Assembly (NCBI RefSeq): GCF_021390515.1
Contig: NZ_JAJUXI010000003.1
Coordinates: forward strand, 496,001 to 560,000
Source of the DNA: Dyadobacter sp. CY326
Lineage (GTDB): Bacteria; Bacteroidota; Bacteroidia; Cytophagales; Spirosomataceae
Length of the DNA: 64,000 nucleotides
Reading direction: 5' to 3'
Position numbers and translations under genes: made by a program
In this document: positions 27,646 to 37,900 of the stretch, piece by piece
How the letters are laid out: each line of letters opens with the position of its first letter
Position numbering within the stretch: the stretch's first letter is position 1
The notes under the pieces: model-generated
Told to the model about the DNA's origin: nothing
Databases searched by the model: none
The model's input: the letters and a program-made list of their open reading frames with translations, nothing else

Positions 27646-29253
27646 CTAGATGATTATTTCGCCAATAATCGTTACTACGCTTCTTGCCTCAACACTTACA
27701 ACATTGCTGCTGCCATTGGCTGGCACGGGTTTCAAATCTGCATCCGCGGAGGTTTTGAATATTTTCAATTTGGAGAGCTTGAAGCCTTTTGGCTTTATTT
27801 CAATGTCTGCCTTGGTTTGCTGCTCATTCACGATGACGGTTACGAGCTGATTGTTGGCATTTTTGTAAGAAGAAATGAGTAAGCCACTTTTATCATCTAC
27901 GATTTCCGCATCGACCCGAATGGCACCAGGGCGCACGAAACGGCTGTAATTGCCCAATGCCCAAAGAATTTTGGAAGACTGATATGCGCCGCCTGTTTTG
28001 TTTTTATCAATGTAAATTAAGCCGTCTTTGTAGTTATATGCGGAAATCGAAGTCCACCAGTGCCAGGCAGTTGCATTAGCGTTAACGAGATCATTATGAA
28101 TGACTTTGGCAACATACAAAGCAGCATCAATGCCCAAATCCTTGCCATTGCCTTTGATCTCACCTGCATTATCGCCCAAAATACAATATTCGGACATCCA
28201 GTATTGCAGGCCAGGAACAGCCTTCACCGCTTTTGCAAGGTCCTGTCGTTTTTGCGCCGCACTGGCATAGGGCGAGGTTGTGAAATAACTGTGAGCGGAA
28301 ATCGCTTTTGTCACATTTGGCAGGTTACCGATGTAATCCGGTGAAGTCTCGTTAAAAAAAGCGCTCACCTGGTTGCCTCTGCCCTTCTTATTGAAATCCG
28401 AAGTCAGATAATCGATCTGGCCAGCTTCGGCGATATTGATTTTAGCTGCAAGATTCTTCTTAATCAATGCCCCGCTCAGTGACCGGACGATGCCGGCAAT
28501 GTCGTGGTTATAAAACGGCGTTCCTTCCTGTCCCGCGTCGCTCCAATCCCACTGCGGCTCATTTACCGGACTAATGTGATTAATTGTCACGCCCGTTTTT
28601 TGCTGAATGCCGCTCACGACTTCTGCCATAAAGTCGGCATAGCGATCAAAGTTATCGGCCGTCAAATTAGGCTTACCATTGTTTGCGTAACCTTTCTTAT
28701 TAACCGTAAATTGAACCGGCGGGCTGTTTGGGAAAATCAAAAATTCATTGACGCCGCGTTGCTTCGCCGCATTTAAAAACCAAACCTGACCGGCCTGCTT
28801 GTTCCAGTCATAACTTCCGTCTGCATTCATGAATGATTCGGCGCGCCGCCATTCGTCTTTAATGTCGCTGGCGGCTCCCTGTTCGGCTGTGCCGGCGCCA
28901 ATGTTAAAGCGCCAAAGTGAGAGCGCAATGCCTTTCGGCTGTCCGTTTGCGAGTGTATCGCTGCTGAAAAGAAGATCGGCGATCCCGTTTCTTTTACCAT
29001 CAGGCCAGTTGCCCACAAACTGACAAGCCCAAGCGTCCGAGCCTCCGAAGTGGCTGATCGTCTGATGCGTTTTGTTCAGATCAATGGTTAATGTCACTGG
29101 CTTGGCAGCTTGCCTGCTTACTGGCTGTGCCTTTGCGTAAATTACAGCAGATAGTAAGCCGAAAAACAGCGCAAAAATGTTTTTATGAAATTGACTCAAA
29201 TCGAAATCGTTTATGATCAACAGACGCGGAGCGGTTTGCTGTTTTGAAATCAA
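27646..29253 (-). CDS. GH30 glycosidase (endo-beta-1,6-galactanase-like)
   Basis: 535 residues from a TTG that begins 3 bases after the dienelactone hydrolase stop; no ATG is available before the signal peptide (FALFFGLLSAVIYAKAQ, about 28-43). The GH30 barrel carries acid/base E232 (ISPVNEPQWDW) and nucleophile E355 (YWMSEYCIL). The HQTISHFGGSDAWACQFVGNW opening and SLWRFNIGAGTAEQG are typical of GH30 subfamilies acting on beta-1,6-galactan. A C-terminal beta-sandwich (YSRFVRPGAIRV to the end) completes the fold. The subfamily is an inference. Exported, probably periplasmic. Confidence 0.87.
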   Translation of the reverse strand: MISKQQTAPRLLIINDFDLSQFHKNIFALFFGLLSAVIYAKAQPVSRQAAKPVTLTIDLNKTHQTISHFGGSDAWACQFVGNWPDGKRNGIADLLFSSDTLANGQPKGIALSLWRFNIGAGTAEQGAASDIKDEWRRAESFMNADGSYDWNKQAGQVWFLNAAKQRGVNEFLIFPNSPPVQFTVNKKGYANNGKPNLTADNFDRYADFMAEVVSGIQQKTGVTINHISPVNEPQWDWSDAGQEGTPFYNHDIAGIVRSLSGALIKKNLAAKINIAEAGQIDYLTSDFNKKGRGNQVSAFFNETSPDYIGNLPNVTKAISAHSYFTTSPYASAAQKRQDLAKAVKAVPGLQYWMSEYCILGDNAGEIKGNGKDLGIDAALYVAKVIHNDLVNANATAWHWWTSISAYNYKDGLIYIDKNKTGGAYQSSKILWALGNYSRFVRPGAIRVDAEIVDDKSGLLISSYKNANNQLVTVIVNEQQTKADIEIKPKGFKLSKLKIFKTSADADLKPVPANGSSNVVSVEARSVVTIIGEIII

Positions 29254-29256
29254 TGC

Positions 29257-30144
29257 TTAACTAAGTTTTTCCTTGAAAAAATCGACCGTCCGTTTCCAGG
29301 CCAATTCCGCTGCGGCCTTGTCGTAACGCGGTGTTGTATCATTGTGGAATCCGTGGTTCACATCCGGATAAATGTAGGCTGTGTATTGTTTGTTATTTTC
29401 CTTCAATGCCTTTTCGTAAGCAGGCCATCCTTCATTCACGCGCGTGTCCAAGCTGGCATAATGCAGCAGAAGCGGTGCTTTGATCTTCGGAACATCTTCC
29501 ACCGCAGGCTGTCCGCCGTAAAAAGGCACCGACGCAGCGAGTTCGGGAATGCGCACGGCCATCATATTGGCAATTCCTCCTCCAAAACAAAATCCAACGA
29601 CACCGATCTTGCCATTGCAATCTTTGTGATTTTTCAAATATTCGTAAGCTGCGATGAAGTCTTCCTGCATTTCATTCCGGTCGCGCTTGCTTTGCATTTC
29701 CCTGCCCTGGTCATCATTGCCGGGATAACCGCCCAGCGGAGTCAATGCATCCGGCGCAAGTGAAATAAATCCAGCCAATGCAGCCCGTCTGGCCACGTCT
29801 TCAATGTGCGGATTCAAGCCGCGGTTTTCGTGGACAACGATTACTCCACCCAATTTCCCCGTCGCACCTTCGGGTTTGGAGAGCAATGCTTTAATGGACT
29901 TTCCGCCCTTCGGTGAATCGTAATTGATGTAGTCCGATTTCAACCTGGGATCGCCGGCATGAATTTGAATTGCTCCCTGATAATCAGGCATTAAGAAACC
30001 CATAAGTGACGCCACCGTAACGCCTCCGACCGCGTATGCGGATAAGCTTTGCATGAAATTCCGCCGGTCAATGCGGTCGTGAGCATAATCATCATAAAGG
30101 TCGAACACTTCCTGCTTGATATCTTCTTTTCTGATCTGATCCAT
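29257..30144 (-). CDS. Dienelactone hydrolase family protein with twin-arginine signal
   Basis: 295 residues of alpha/beta hydrolase fold. The catalytic triad of the DLH family is visible: C186 in GFCFGGG, D233 in YASLDTRV, H264 in DVNHGFH, with the conserved E106 in VVHENRG. The N-terminus has [20 protein letters not shown] (Arg27-Arg28), a twin-arginine-like signal that would place the folded enzyme outside the cytoplasm. It is 3 bases ahead of the GH30 start and so is co-transcribed with it. It could remove an ester or lactone group from the glycan, but substrates of these homologues are mostly unknown. Confidence 0.88.
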   Translation of the reverse strand: MDQIRKEDIKQEVFDLYDDYAHDRIDRRNFMQSLSAYAVGGVTVASLMGFLMPDYQGAIQIHAGDPRLKSDYINYDSPKGGKSIKALLSKPEGATGKLGGVIVVHENRGLNPHIEDVARRAALAGFISLAPDALTPLGGYPGNDDQGREMQSKRDRNEMQEDFIAAYEYLKNHKDCNGKIGVVGFCFGGGIANMMAVRIPELAASVPFYGGQPAVEDVPKIKAPLLLHYASLDTRVNEGWPAYEKALKENNKQYTAYIYPDVNHGFHNDTTPRYDKAAAELAWKRTVDFFKEKLS

Positions 30145-30306
30145 GTATTTTTATTGGTTTAAGTTAAAAAAGCGTGAGACAATTTTCCCGATAACGATTC
30201 CTGAATCAAAGAGCATTGTAACGCTTGTTTACTCAATTAGACACCGTTGTAAAAGCTTCGGTATGACTTTTTTAGTTTTCATATTACACCAAACTTCTCA
30301 ACAAAC

Positions 30307-30483
30307 ATGGCAGACGATAAAACCAAAAAAGGACCGGCAGACAGCAACCGTATTAACATCAGCGAAGATTATGAAGTCGCTTACTGGACAGAAGCATTAG
30401 GCGTTTCAAAAGAAAAGCTTACGGACGCAGTGCATCAAGCCGGTCCAACTGTAAAAGCTGTAAAGGAATATTTGAAGAAATAA
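30307..30483 (+). CDS. DUF3606 domain small protein
   Basis: 58 residues. The translation MADDKTKKGPADSNRINISE, then DYEVAYWTEALGVSKEKL and AVHQAGPTVKAVKEYLKK, is a complete DUF3606 protein, a compact helical family of unknown function often found near stress genes. The ATG lies 26 bp after a TAGTTTTC box (30274-30281), one base off the TAnnTTTG consensus. A strong terminator follows, so it is a single-gene transcript. Confidence 0.85.
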   Translation: MADDKTKKGPADSNRINISEDYEVAYWTEALGVSKEKLTDAVHQAGPTVKAVKEYLKK

Positions 30484-30494
30484 TGTTTTGAGGC

Positions 30495-30545
30495 AAAAAG
30501 ACGCTGACAATTTGCTTGTTATAAGCGAAATGTCAGCGTCTTTTT
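30495..30545. terminator. Terminator after the DUF3606 gene
   Basis: AAAAAGACGCTGACA (30495-30509) pairs perfectly with TGTCAGCGTCTTTTT (30531-30545), with an inner TTTGCTT/AAGCGAA pairing. It may serve both the DUF3606 gene and the convergent dinD gene. Confidence 0.88.
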
Positions 30546-30584
30546 GGTTTATTTCTTGAAGGGCGACATCGCGCAATGCAGCCG

Positions 30585-31466
30585 TTAATCTTCCTGAAAT
30601 TTGCTGCCGGAACTTAACTTTTTCTTGTCAGCAGTTTTATCGCTGGACTTGACACGGCGTTCCAGCTTTTTGATGTCTTCCTCGGCCGGCAAGTCTTCCG
30701 GTTTGATCCCGCTTTTTTCCAGAAGCGTTCTCACGTCTCCATTGTTTTGGACGTGCTCATCCGCAATGTTAGTTTCGCCTAGCAGATTGTTTTTATTTAC
30801 ATTGAAATTCGTGATCTCTGCGGCTAACTGTTTTGCAGAAATTGTGATTGTTGGTAAAAAATCAGCAAGTGGCCGATTCTCTGCGATTCCCAATTTTCGC
30901 TTCATTTCAGTTGTGTTATGGCCGCCAAATAAAGCGCTGTCACCCTTGCTTCGGATGTTGGCAAAACCTTTACTGTCAACGCCTCTTTCAAAAATGCTTT
31001 TCGACAGCTGAGACTCGGTCACCGCTAACTTTTCCCTTGCTTGAAGACGCTCCATGAGCCGGATACGCTCTTCTAACAATTCCTGTTTTCGGGTTTGAAT
31101 TGCGAAGTAACTTTGCGCGAAAGCGATTTGCTCTTTTTTAGGATCACCGTTTTGCGCAATGAGATAACAGGCGTAGCGAGTGAGCATGACATCTTCCACT
31201 TCCCGATGGCCGCCTTTACCAACTTCGATCATTTTGTTGACGTCAACAAAATGATCTGAGACGCTCTCAGACGTGTTTTTGCAACTTTCTTTGGCTTTTT
31301 CTATCGCATTGACAAAGTTCCTCCAATCTGTATAACCAAGCAAAAATTGAAGATCGCGGGCCAGCCAGTACTCAACGCCGTCCTGCTCGTAGGCCGCTTC
31401 CTCGAACGTTTTACTCAACTGAGTTATTACCGATGTTTCCATAGTGTGCTTCTTGCGTTTTGACAT
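30585..31466 (-). CDS. dinD: DNA damage-inducible protein D homologue
   Basis: 293 residues, close to the E. coli length of 274. Shared family features are the Bro-N-like start (FEEAAYEQDGVEYWLARDLQ, LLGYTDWRNFVNAIEKAKESC), the DHFVDVNKMIEVGKGGHREV block, LTRYACYLIAQNGDPKKEQIAFAQSYFA (given here in part), and SIFERGVDSKGFANIRSKGD with MKRKLGI. In E. coli DinD is SOS-induced and inhibits RecA strand exchange. There is no phage or mobile-element gene nearby. It is probably a single-gene unit. Confidence 0.92.
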   Translation of the reverse strand: MSKRKKHTMETSVITQLSKTFEEAAYEQDGVEYWLARDLQFLLGYTDWRNFVNAIEKAKESCKNTSESVSDHFVDVNKMIEVGKGGHREVEDVMLTRYACYLIAQNGDPKKEQIAFAQSYFAIQTRKQELLEERIRLMERLQAREKLAVTESQLSKSIFERGVDSKGFANIRSKGDSALFGGHNTTEMKRKLGIAENRPLADFLPTITISAKQLAAEITNFNVNKNNLLGETNIADEHVQNNGDVRTLLEKSGIKPEDLPAEEDIKKLERRVKSSDKTADKKKLSSGSKFQED

Positions 31467-31476
31467 AGTTTGATCT

Positions 31477-31497
31477 GTTCAAATATAGGACGTTCAA
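31477..31497 (-). promoter_or_regulatory. Probable dinD promoter with GTTCAA direct repeats
   Basis: On the minus strand TATATTTG (31480-31487) matches the Bacteroidota -7 consensus TAnnTTTG, 13 bp before the ATG. On the plus strand GTTCAA occurs at 31477-31482 and again at 31492-31497, flanking that box. A clear -33 TTG was not found. GTTC repeats resemble LexA-type sites in some phyla, but the N11 spacing does not match a known consensus. Confidence 0.45.
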
Positions 31498-31572
31498 TTG
31501 TCTGTAAAGAACCGCAGGAAAGTTGTCAATAACCGAATAATAACTGCTTGATTGTAAAATTCCGCTTTACAC

Positions 31573-32999
31573 TTACTCCTTAGCAAATTCCTTGCTCTCA
31601 TTGCCTTGCCGCAAGACGAGTTTCCCTCCGCTTGGCGTGAAGTCGAATGTGGCGTTGGCGGTTGTGAAGGCAAATTTGTTTTGGCCGAGTGCTTGTAATT
31701 GTGCCGGTTCCTGGCCACTGACCTGGACGAACAGCTGCTTTTCTTTCTGTGTGAAGTTTAGTTTATAATTCACATCCTTGTTGCTGTAAACACCTTCATA
31801 TTGATTCAAATTCAGGTTGCTTATTTCTTTGTCCATGGCCACAATGCTTGCGACTTGCCCGGTTTCCGTTATCCCCTCGGTTGATTCAAGTCTGGCCATG
31901 GTGCCCCAGCCGTAGAAGTCGTTGGCGACACCGATCAGCAGCTCATTTTCTCCCGGTTTCAAATTCAATGTTGTTTCCGTATTATTTATGGAAATGCGCC
32001 CCTCGGGATATTTCCGCATGGCCTGAGCAAACAGGTTTTTGTCAACAAAGATCATCTGGCTGTTCAGAAACACCCATATTTCATCGCTGACACCTAAGTG
32101 AAGGTTCGTTTTTACGGCTTCTTTTGCGGTAATTTTTGTTTTTAGCCAAACCACTCTGCGATTCTTGCTGCCGCCGTATTTCCGTGTAAGATCGATTAAG
32201 CCGCGGCGTTCGGCAGAGACCGTGTCCGTGAATGCCGAAGGTTGTGGCAGGTTGCGGAAAGACAGCTCGCTGCCGTCGGGCAAGTTTTCCGGAGCAGTTA
32301 CAGCCCATTTTCTAAGGTAAGTTGCATCATTATCGCTCAAATCCGGCAGTGCCAAAGGACTAAGTCCTTCTGTCTCATTAGGCTTGACCTGCACATTTGC
32401 GATGTATGACGATCCTTCAAAAGCGATGCTCCCTTGCGTTTCATTTCCTTCCAGCTTGGGAATATCCAGCACCGGACGCGAAGCATTGTTGAGAAAAACC
32501 TGCATGCGGGCGCCAGACAGGACCAGCTTTACGTGATTCCACTCACCTGCTCCGGCCATTGCAGGAGCCTGATATTCAGGATACATGTCCCACATATTGA
32601 CACCGTCAATATGTGGGACATGTATTGAATGCCTTCGTTTGCAAGCTTATTGCCCATTCGCCCGGCTCGCAAATAGACTATTTCCTGCTCTTTTGCATCT
32701 TTCCGATGGAAATATATCGAAATCGCGAATTCGGGAAGGACGGGCTCAACGTCATATTCAATGGTCCCGTCCTTGAAAACGAGATTTTTCAAAACCACCT
32801 GACCCGCGTTGGGGGAAATTTTCATGGAATTCACGCCCTTGTAATCGGCAAACGCAACTTTACCCTCCTGAAAATCCCACTTCTCAGGCGTAAGTGAAAT
32901 GGTGTAATCTGCCTTTTTTGGAGGAGCAGTTTCTTTTTTCTTTTGACCAAAACCCTGTATTGCCAAAAGGATGAATAGCACTTGAACAATTGTTTTCAT
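31573..32999 (-). pseudogene. Frameshifted laminin-G/DUF1080-like exported protein
   Basis: Two fragments of one gene. The N-terminal part (32999 down to about 32626) has a signal peptide (ending QGFGQ) and a concanavalin-type domain (WDFQEGKVAFADYKGVNSM, EFAISIYFHRKDA, YLRAGRMGNKLANEGIQY), then shifts frame and stops at 32529. The C-terminal part is in another frame from about 32604 (GVNMWDMYPEYQAPAM) to 31573, continuing the same domain (GEWNHVKLVLSGARMQVFLNN) and two further beta domains. Relatives I recall read IQY-APxxDGVNxWDxY, so about four codons were replaced. The replaced stretch forms one arm of the 32581-32625 palindrome. Net shift +2 or -1. Probably non-functional unless the read is an assembly error. 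Confidence 0.85.
32581..32625. repeat. Perfect 21-bp inverted repeat at the frameshift
   Basis: Arms 32581-32601 and 32605-32625 are exact reverse complements around the 3-base loop ACC. The left arm on the plus strand (minus-strand codons for VNMWDMY) is the ancestral coding sequence; the right arm is its inverted copy and breaks the frame. Confidence 0.95.
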
Positions 33000-33093
33000 G
33001 GCATTTTTTGCTGTTTAATTTCCGCAAAAATGCATTTTGGAGCCGTTAATGCCGGTTCAAACACATGCCAAGTTTGTTACAAGTCCGCTACAT

Positions 33094-33321
33094 TCATTCT
33101 TCATCCTCAACTCCTTCAAAGTAATTGACAACTGTCAGGAGCGGAAGCGTCGTTCTGTCGGCGGCATTGGAAAGCTGTATGACAGCGCGGTCAATGTTCT
33201 GGTCATCAAAACCAACGAAATAGCCTTCAATAGTTTCGCCAGGTCTGAGCTGATATACGATTGCCTTATCAATGTATTTTGATGCTCGTTTTTGAAGGCC
33301 GGTAAGCTGTGGTTCAGACAT
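33094..33321 (-). CDS. Small conserved hypothetical protein
   Basis: 75 residues, soluble. A helical start (LTGLQKRASKYIDKAIVYQL) leads into a beta-rich part (PGETIEGYFVGFDDQNIDRAV, then TTLPLLTVVNYFEG) with an acidic end. No family recognised. Divergent from the GT39 gene with 43 bp between the start codons. Confidence 0.6.
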   Translation of the reverse strand: MSEPQLTGLQKRASKYIDKAIVYQLRPGETIEGYFVGFDDQNIDRAVIQLSNAADRTTLPLLTVVNYFEGVEDEE

Positions 33322-33364
33322 CGTTTTTTGGCTTGTTAATGTATAAATGTTTTAACTTTCTCGC

Positions 33365-34891
33365 ATGAAAAATAAATCCCTTCCCACGCTCATTCTTTGC
33401 CTTTTTATTGTCACAAAATTCGTGCTGCAATATGTCATTATTGCGCCTGAATATGACTTGCAGCGAGATGAATATTTGCATCTGGATCAAGGCAAACACC
33501 TGGCCTGGGGTTATCTTTCTGTTCCGCCGTTCACCTCCTGGACTTCATTTTTGATTTTACTGCTGGGCGGCTCAACATTTTGGGTGAAATTTTTTCCCGC
33601 CCTCGCCGGCGTGCTTACATTGGTCATTGTCTGGAAAGCAATAGGGGCATTGGGCGGGGAAATTTATGCAAAAATATTAGGCGCAACTGCGGTCACGTTT
33701 TCCGTGCTTTTACGCATCAATATGCTTTTCCAGCCCAATTCGGTTGATATTCTTGCCTGGACGGCGCTGTATTATGCGATGCTCCAATTTATTAAAACCG
33801 AGAAAAACAGATGGCTTTACATTGCCGCAATTGTTTTTGGGTTTGGTTTTTTAAATAAATACAATGTTGTTTTCCTAATGGCAGGCCTTGCTCCCGCTTT
33901 GCTTTTTACCCATCCGCGCACATTTACCAATAAGCATTTATATCTGGCGGCGCTTGTGGCTCTGGTTATTGTTTCGCCGAATTTAGTTTGGCAATATCAG
34001 CATGACTTTCCGGTTGTTCATCACATGAAACTGCTCGCCAAATCGCAGTTGGTGAATGTTAACCGGCTGGACTTTCTGAAAGAACAGGTCATCTTTTTCC
34101 TTGGATCTGTTTTTGTATTGCTGGCGGCGTTTGTCTCATTTTTCAGATATCCTGCTTTTAAAAAGTATCAGTCTTTTTTCTGGGCATTTCTCATCAGCTT
34201 ATCACTTTTTACCTACATGCGTGCGAAAGGTTATTATGCACTTGGTCTTTATCCAATATTTCTCGCTTTCGGAGCTGTTTATCTGGAAATGTTATTTACA
34301 AGAAGGCTGATTTGGCTTAGGCCTGTGGCAATCTTGCTTAACATTGCCTTGTTTATTCCCATTTTCAGGGTTGCATTTCCAACGAAAAGTCCAGCTGAAA
34401 TAGCGCAAAATTCACAGGCTTACAAAGACTTGGGACTCTTGCGATGGGAAGACGGGAAGGATCACGAATTGCCTCAGGATTTTGCAGATATGCTTGGCTG
34501 GAAGGAGCTTGCGCAGAAAGTGGACGCGGATTACGCCAAAATTACGGATAAAAAACACACGCTTGTTCTATGCGATAATTATGGTCAGGCTGGCGCCATT
34601 AATTATTATTCCAAATACGAAAACATCCGAGCAGTGACGCTTAATGCGGATTATATCAATTGGTTTCCATTGGACGAGGAAGTTAAGCACATTATCCTGA
34701 TTCAAAGTGCGGATGATGATGATCCGGAGCGAAAAAAGGAGCAATCGCTTTTTACAAAAATCACGCGCACCGGCAAAATTGAAAACCGATACGCGCGTGA
34801 ATTCGGGACGAGCATATATACATTAATCGACGCGAAAGTTTCAATTAACAACATTTTAAAAGAAGACATTAAAAACAGCACTTGGGACTAA
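33365..34891 (+). CDS. GT39/ArnT-like membrane glycosyltransferase
   Basis: 508 residues with about ten membrane segments. The first periplasmic loop has the acidic QRDEYLHLDQGKHLAWGYLS motif followed by PP, typical of the PMT/ArnT (GT-C) fold that uses lipid-linked sugars. The C-terminal 150 residues are soluble and mixed alpha/beta (HTLVLCDNYGQAGAINYYSKY). It could modify a lipid, glycan or protein in the periplasm; the acceptor is unknown. By eye the gene is more AT-rich than its neighbours. It is the only plus-strand gene in this stretch and is convergent with the two-component regulator gene. Confidence 0.83.
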   Translation: MKNKSLPTLILCLFIVTKFVLQYVIIAPEYDLQRDEYLHLDQGKHLAWGYLSVPPFTSWTSFLILLLGGSTFWVKFFPALAGVLTLVIVWKAIGALGGEIYAKILGATAVTFSVLLRINMLFQPNSVDILAWTALYYAMLQFIKTEKNRWLYIAAIVFGFGFLNKYNVVFLMAGLAPALLFTHPRTFTNKHLYLAALVALVIVSPNLVWQYQHDFPVVHHMKLLAKSQLVNVNRLDFLKEQVIFFLGSVFVLLAAFVSFFRYPAFKKYQSFFWAFLISLSLFTYMRAKGYYALGLYPIFLAFGAVYLEMLFTRRLIWLRPVAILLNIALFIPIFRVAFPTKSPAEIAQNSQAYKDLGLLRWEDGKDHELPQDFADMLGWKELAQKVDADYAKITDKKHTLVLCDNYGQAGAINYYSKYENIRAVTLNADYINWFPLDEEVKHIILIQSADDDDPERKKEQSLFTKITRTGKIENRYAREFGTSIYTLIDAKVSINNILKEDIKNSTWD

Positions 34892-34926
34892 TTTTCCGCT
34901 AAAAAAGAAATCAAGCATTGAAGCCA

Positions 34927-37900
34927 TTAAACATTCTTTTTTGAAACCCTCAACGAATATTCCGTGGGCGTTTCACCATATTCTTTTTTAAAACATTTGC
35001 TGAAATAAGATTGATCATTGAAGCCGACCGCATATCCGATCTGCGTAATGGTGTCTGCCTTTTGACGGATCATTTCAGCGGCTTTTTGTAAACGAAGATC
35101 TCTGATAAAATCCGTGGGAGCCTGACCTGTGAGGGCTTTCATCTTTCTCAGCAGCTGCGTGCGCCCAAGATTCATTTCTTCCGCCATTTTCTCAACCGAG
35201 AAAGAAACATCTTCCATATTTGCCTCCACAACGTGTTTTGCCTTCATCAAAAATTTATCATCGATCGACAATTCGGTTGAAGGCGTTACTTGAACCCGGA
35301 TTCTTTCGCGATATCGTTCAGCGAGTTTTTTGCGCAAATCAATGAGGTTACGGACCCGGACGGAAAGTTCTTCAATAGAAAATGGTTTGGTAAGATAATC
35401 ATCCGCACCTGTTTTCAAACCGTCAATCCGCGACTCCTGACCGCCTTTGGCAGTCAATAAAATCACAGGAATGTGGCTTGTTCGAACGTCTGATTTGATT
35501 TGAGAAGTCAGTTCTATGCCGTCCATCACCGGCATCATGAGGTCACTGATGATAAGACTTGGCATTACGCATCTTGCCATTTCCAATGCTTCGGCTCCGT
35601 TGGCAGCCTTATGCACAACAAACTGGCCTTCCAGAAGTATGGCCATATAATCGCGCAGTTCATTGTTATCCTCAGCGATCAGAACTGAATCCTTGGGTTC
35701 CTGGTCAATTTTAATCTTACGAATTGTTTCAGTCTGGGTTTCGTCAGATTTTATAACACCGTTAGAAATTTTAGACTTCAATGTGCCGTTGACCTTGGTT
35801 ATGAGCTGGTTATCAGCAAAGGCCTCGTTTGAAACGGGAACTTCCATGGTAAACACCGACCCAAACCCAACAGCGCTTTCCAATTGGATCGTGCCATTAT
35901 GCAGCTTCACCAGTTCTTTCACCAGCGCGAGTCCAAGGCCCGTGCCGCCCTCGTAACCATCTGTCTTCTGCCGCGATTGGTAAAACGATTCAAACACCCG
36001 CTGCTGCTCATCGGGCGCAATTCCCTTGCCCGTGTCCGACAAGCTAACGGCAAGTGTCTCACGGCCTTCCTTCATTAAAATATGCGCATTGAAAAGCACG
36101 GTTCCGAATGGCGGCGTGAACTTGAATGCGTTGGAAAGCAGATTAATGATGATTTTTTCGAGCTTGTCTGCGTCAAACCAATATGGTTTTTCTTCCATCT
36201 CAATCGTGCGAGTAAAATTGATCTCCTTATGCTGCGCCAGCGAGTCAAATGAGGAAGAAAGAATGTTGAGAAACTGTTTGAGATCGCCTTTTGCAACCTG
36301 CAACTCCATCTTGCCAGCTTCGAGTTTGGACAGATTGAGCAACTGATTTACCAGCTCAACGAGCCGGTTTGCATAGCGCTTCATGATCAGCAAACCTTCG
36401 CGTTCACCTCTTGGCGTTTTCTTAATTTCTTCCTCCAAAGGCGCCAAAATCAAGGTTAACGGTGTTCGGAATTCGTGCGAAATGTTGGCAAAAAATCTTG
36501 ACTTCACCCGGTCCATTTCCTGCAATTCGGCTGTCTGTGTCATGATTTTCTCTGTTCGCTCACGGATCGTGTTTTCGAGCTGTTGCTTTTCCATTTTCAA
36601 CTTCCGCTCCCGGATTCGAATGATTAGCATTGTCAGACCGGCAAGCAACAGCACATACATTGCGTAGGCCCACCAGGTGCGATACCAGGGCGGAAGGATG
36701 GTGAATGCAAGCCTGGCCTCTGCGCCCACTTCTCCGTAAACATTCCTTCCACGCACCCGAAACACATAATCGCCCTCAGACAAATTCGTAAAATCAACCA
36801 TTGATTCAGTCGACCAAGCGGACCAGTGCGCATTAAAACCTTCCAGATCATACTGAAATTCATTTTTCGAAGAAAGGTCATAGCTCGGCAAAGCGAACTG
36901 AAATCGCAGTCCATCGTGTCCGTATTCGATTTCAGGATTATGAGAACCGCTGGCGGAGACATCCAATAACGAATCTTTATTAATCAAAACGCGTCGGATC
37001 AGCGTTTTGAAAGGATTGTTCTGACCAACCTGCATGTCTTCGTCGAAGAGCACAATTCCTTTATTTGAGCCGAACATGGTGATCCCCGCTCCGCTGTCGT
37101 AAACTTTTGAGATCAATGCGTCTGAGAACCGTCCTGAAACCGGGAGCTTTCGCAATGCATTGTTTTGATACTTAAACACATGACTCTGGTAATTGTGATA
37201 AAGCGTAAACCACATTTTTGCGTCACGACCTTCTACAATTTCATTGATCCATCCGCCTTCATAAGGTTTCATGCCCGCCGTGAGCACCTTATCTGTTTCA
37301 AAGGTATGCTTAGCCGGATTGAAACGGTGCATTGCATGATCTGTCGAAACGTAAATTTTTCCATCAACGCTTTCCATTGATCGGATCGTGTTCGACGACA
37401 AACCATTATGAACATTGTGGTGAATCAAATTGAAAGAATCGCTCAGCGTTTTCGGCTTTGCCGGATCTTTCCAGGCCATTTCAAAAATGCCACTTCTTCT
37501 GGTGTTGATGAAGACATTTCCATTGGCAGCTCGGATAAATGATTCGGCATAGGCTTTAATGTCAGTCCTCTTTTCGCCCTTTTTCCACTGCCCGTCTGCA
37601 TAAAGCAACTCGGTAATCCCCGGTCCTTCCAGTCCCACGAACAGATGCCCAGCATTCCCGCGAGACTCCTCCACACGCACTACATTTTCACGCATGATCA
37701 TGGAAAGTTTTCCCATTTTATCCAGTGAGAAAACGCCGTCATAGTTAGAGACAATCAGCTTTTCACCAATTTTCTGGCAATGCATGGTCAGATTATCAAC
37801 GCCTTTTATTTTGCTGAACGAAAGCTTTGCAATGCCATTTCCAGCTGATTGATTCAGTTCAAAAAGACCTTTTGAATTGGTTGCATAAATTTTCCCGTTG

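Noticed and set aside
31494..31718. 74-residue minus-strand frame overlapping the 3' end of the broken gene
   Set aside because: Different frame from the conserved C-terminal domain and no recognisable features.
32529..32999. Programmed ribosomal frameshift instead of a mutation
   Set aside because: No slippery heptamer precedes the shift and the altered stretch is an exact inverted copy of adjacent sequence, which a mutation explains better.
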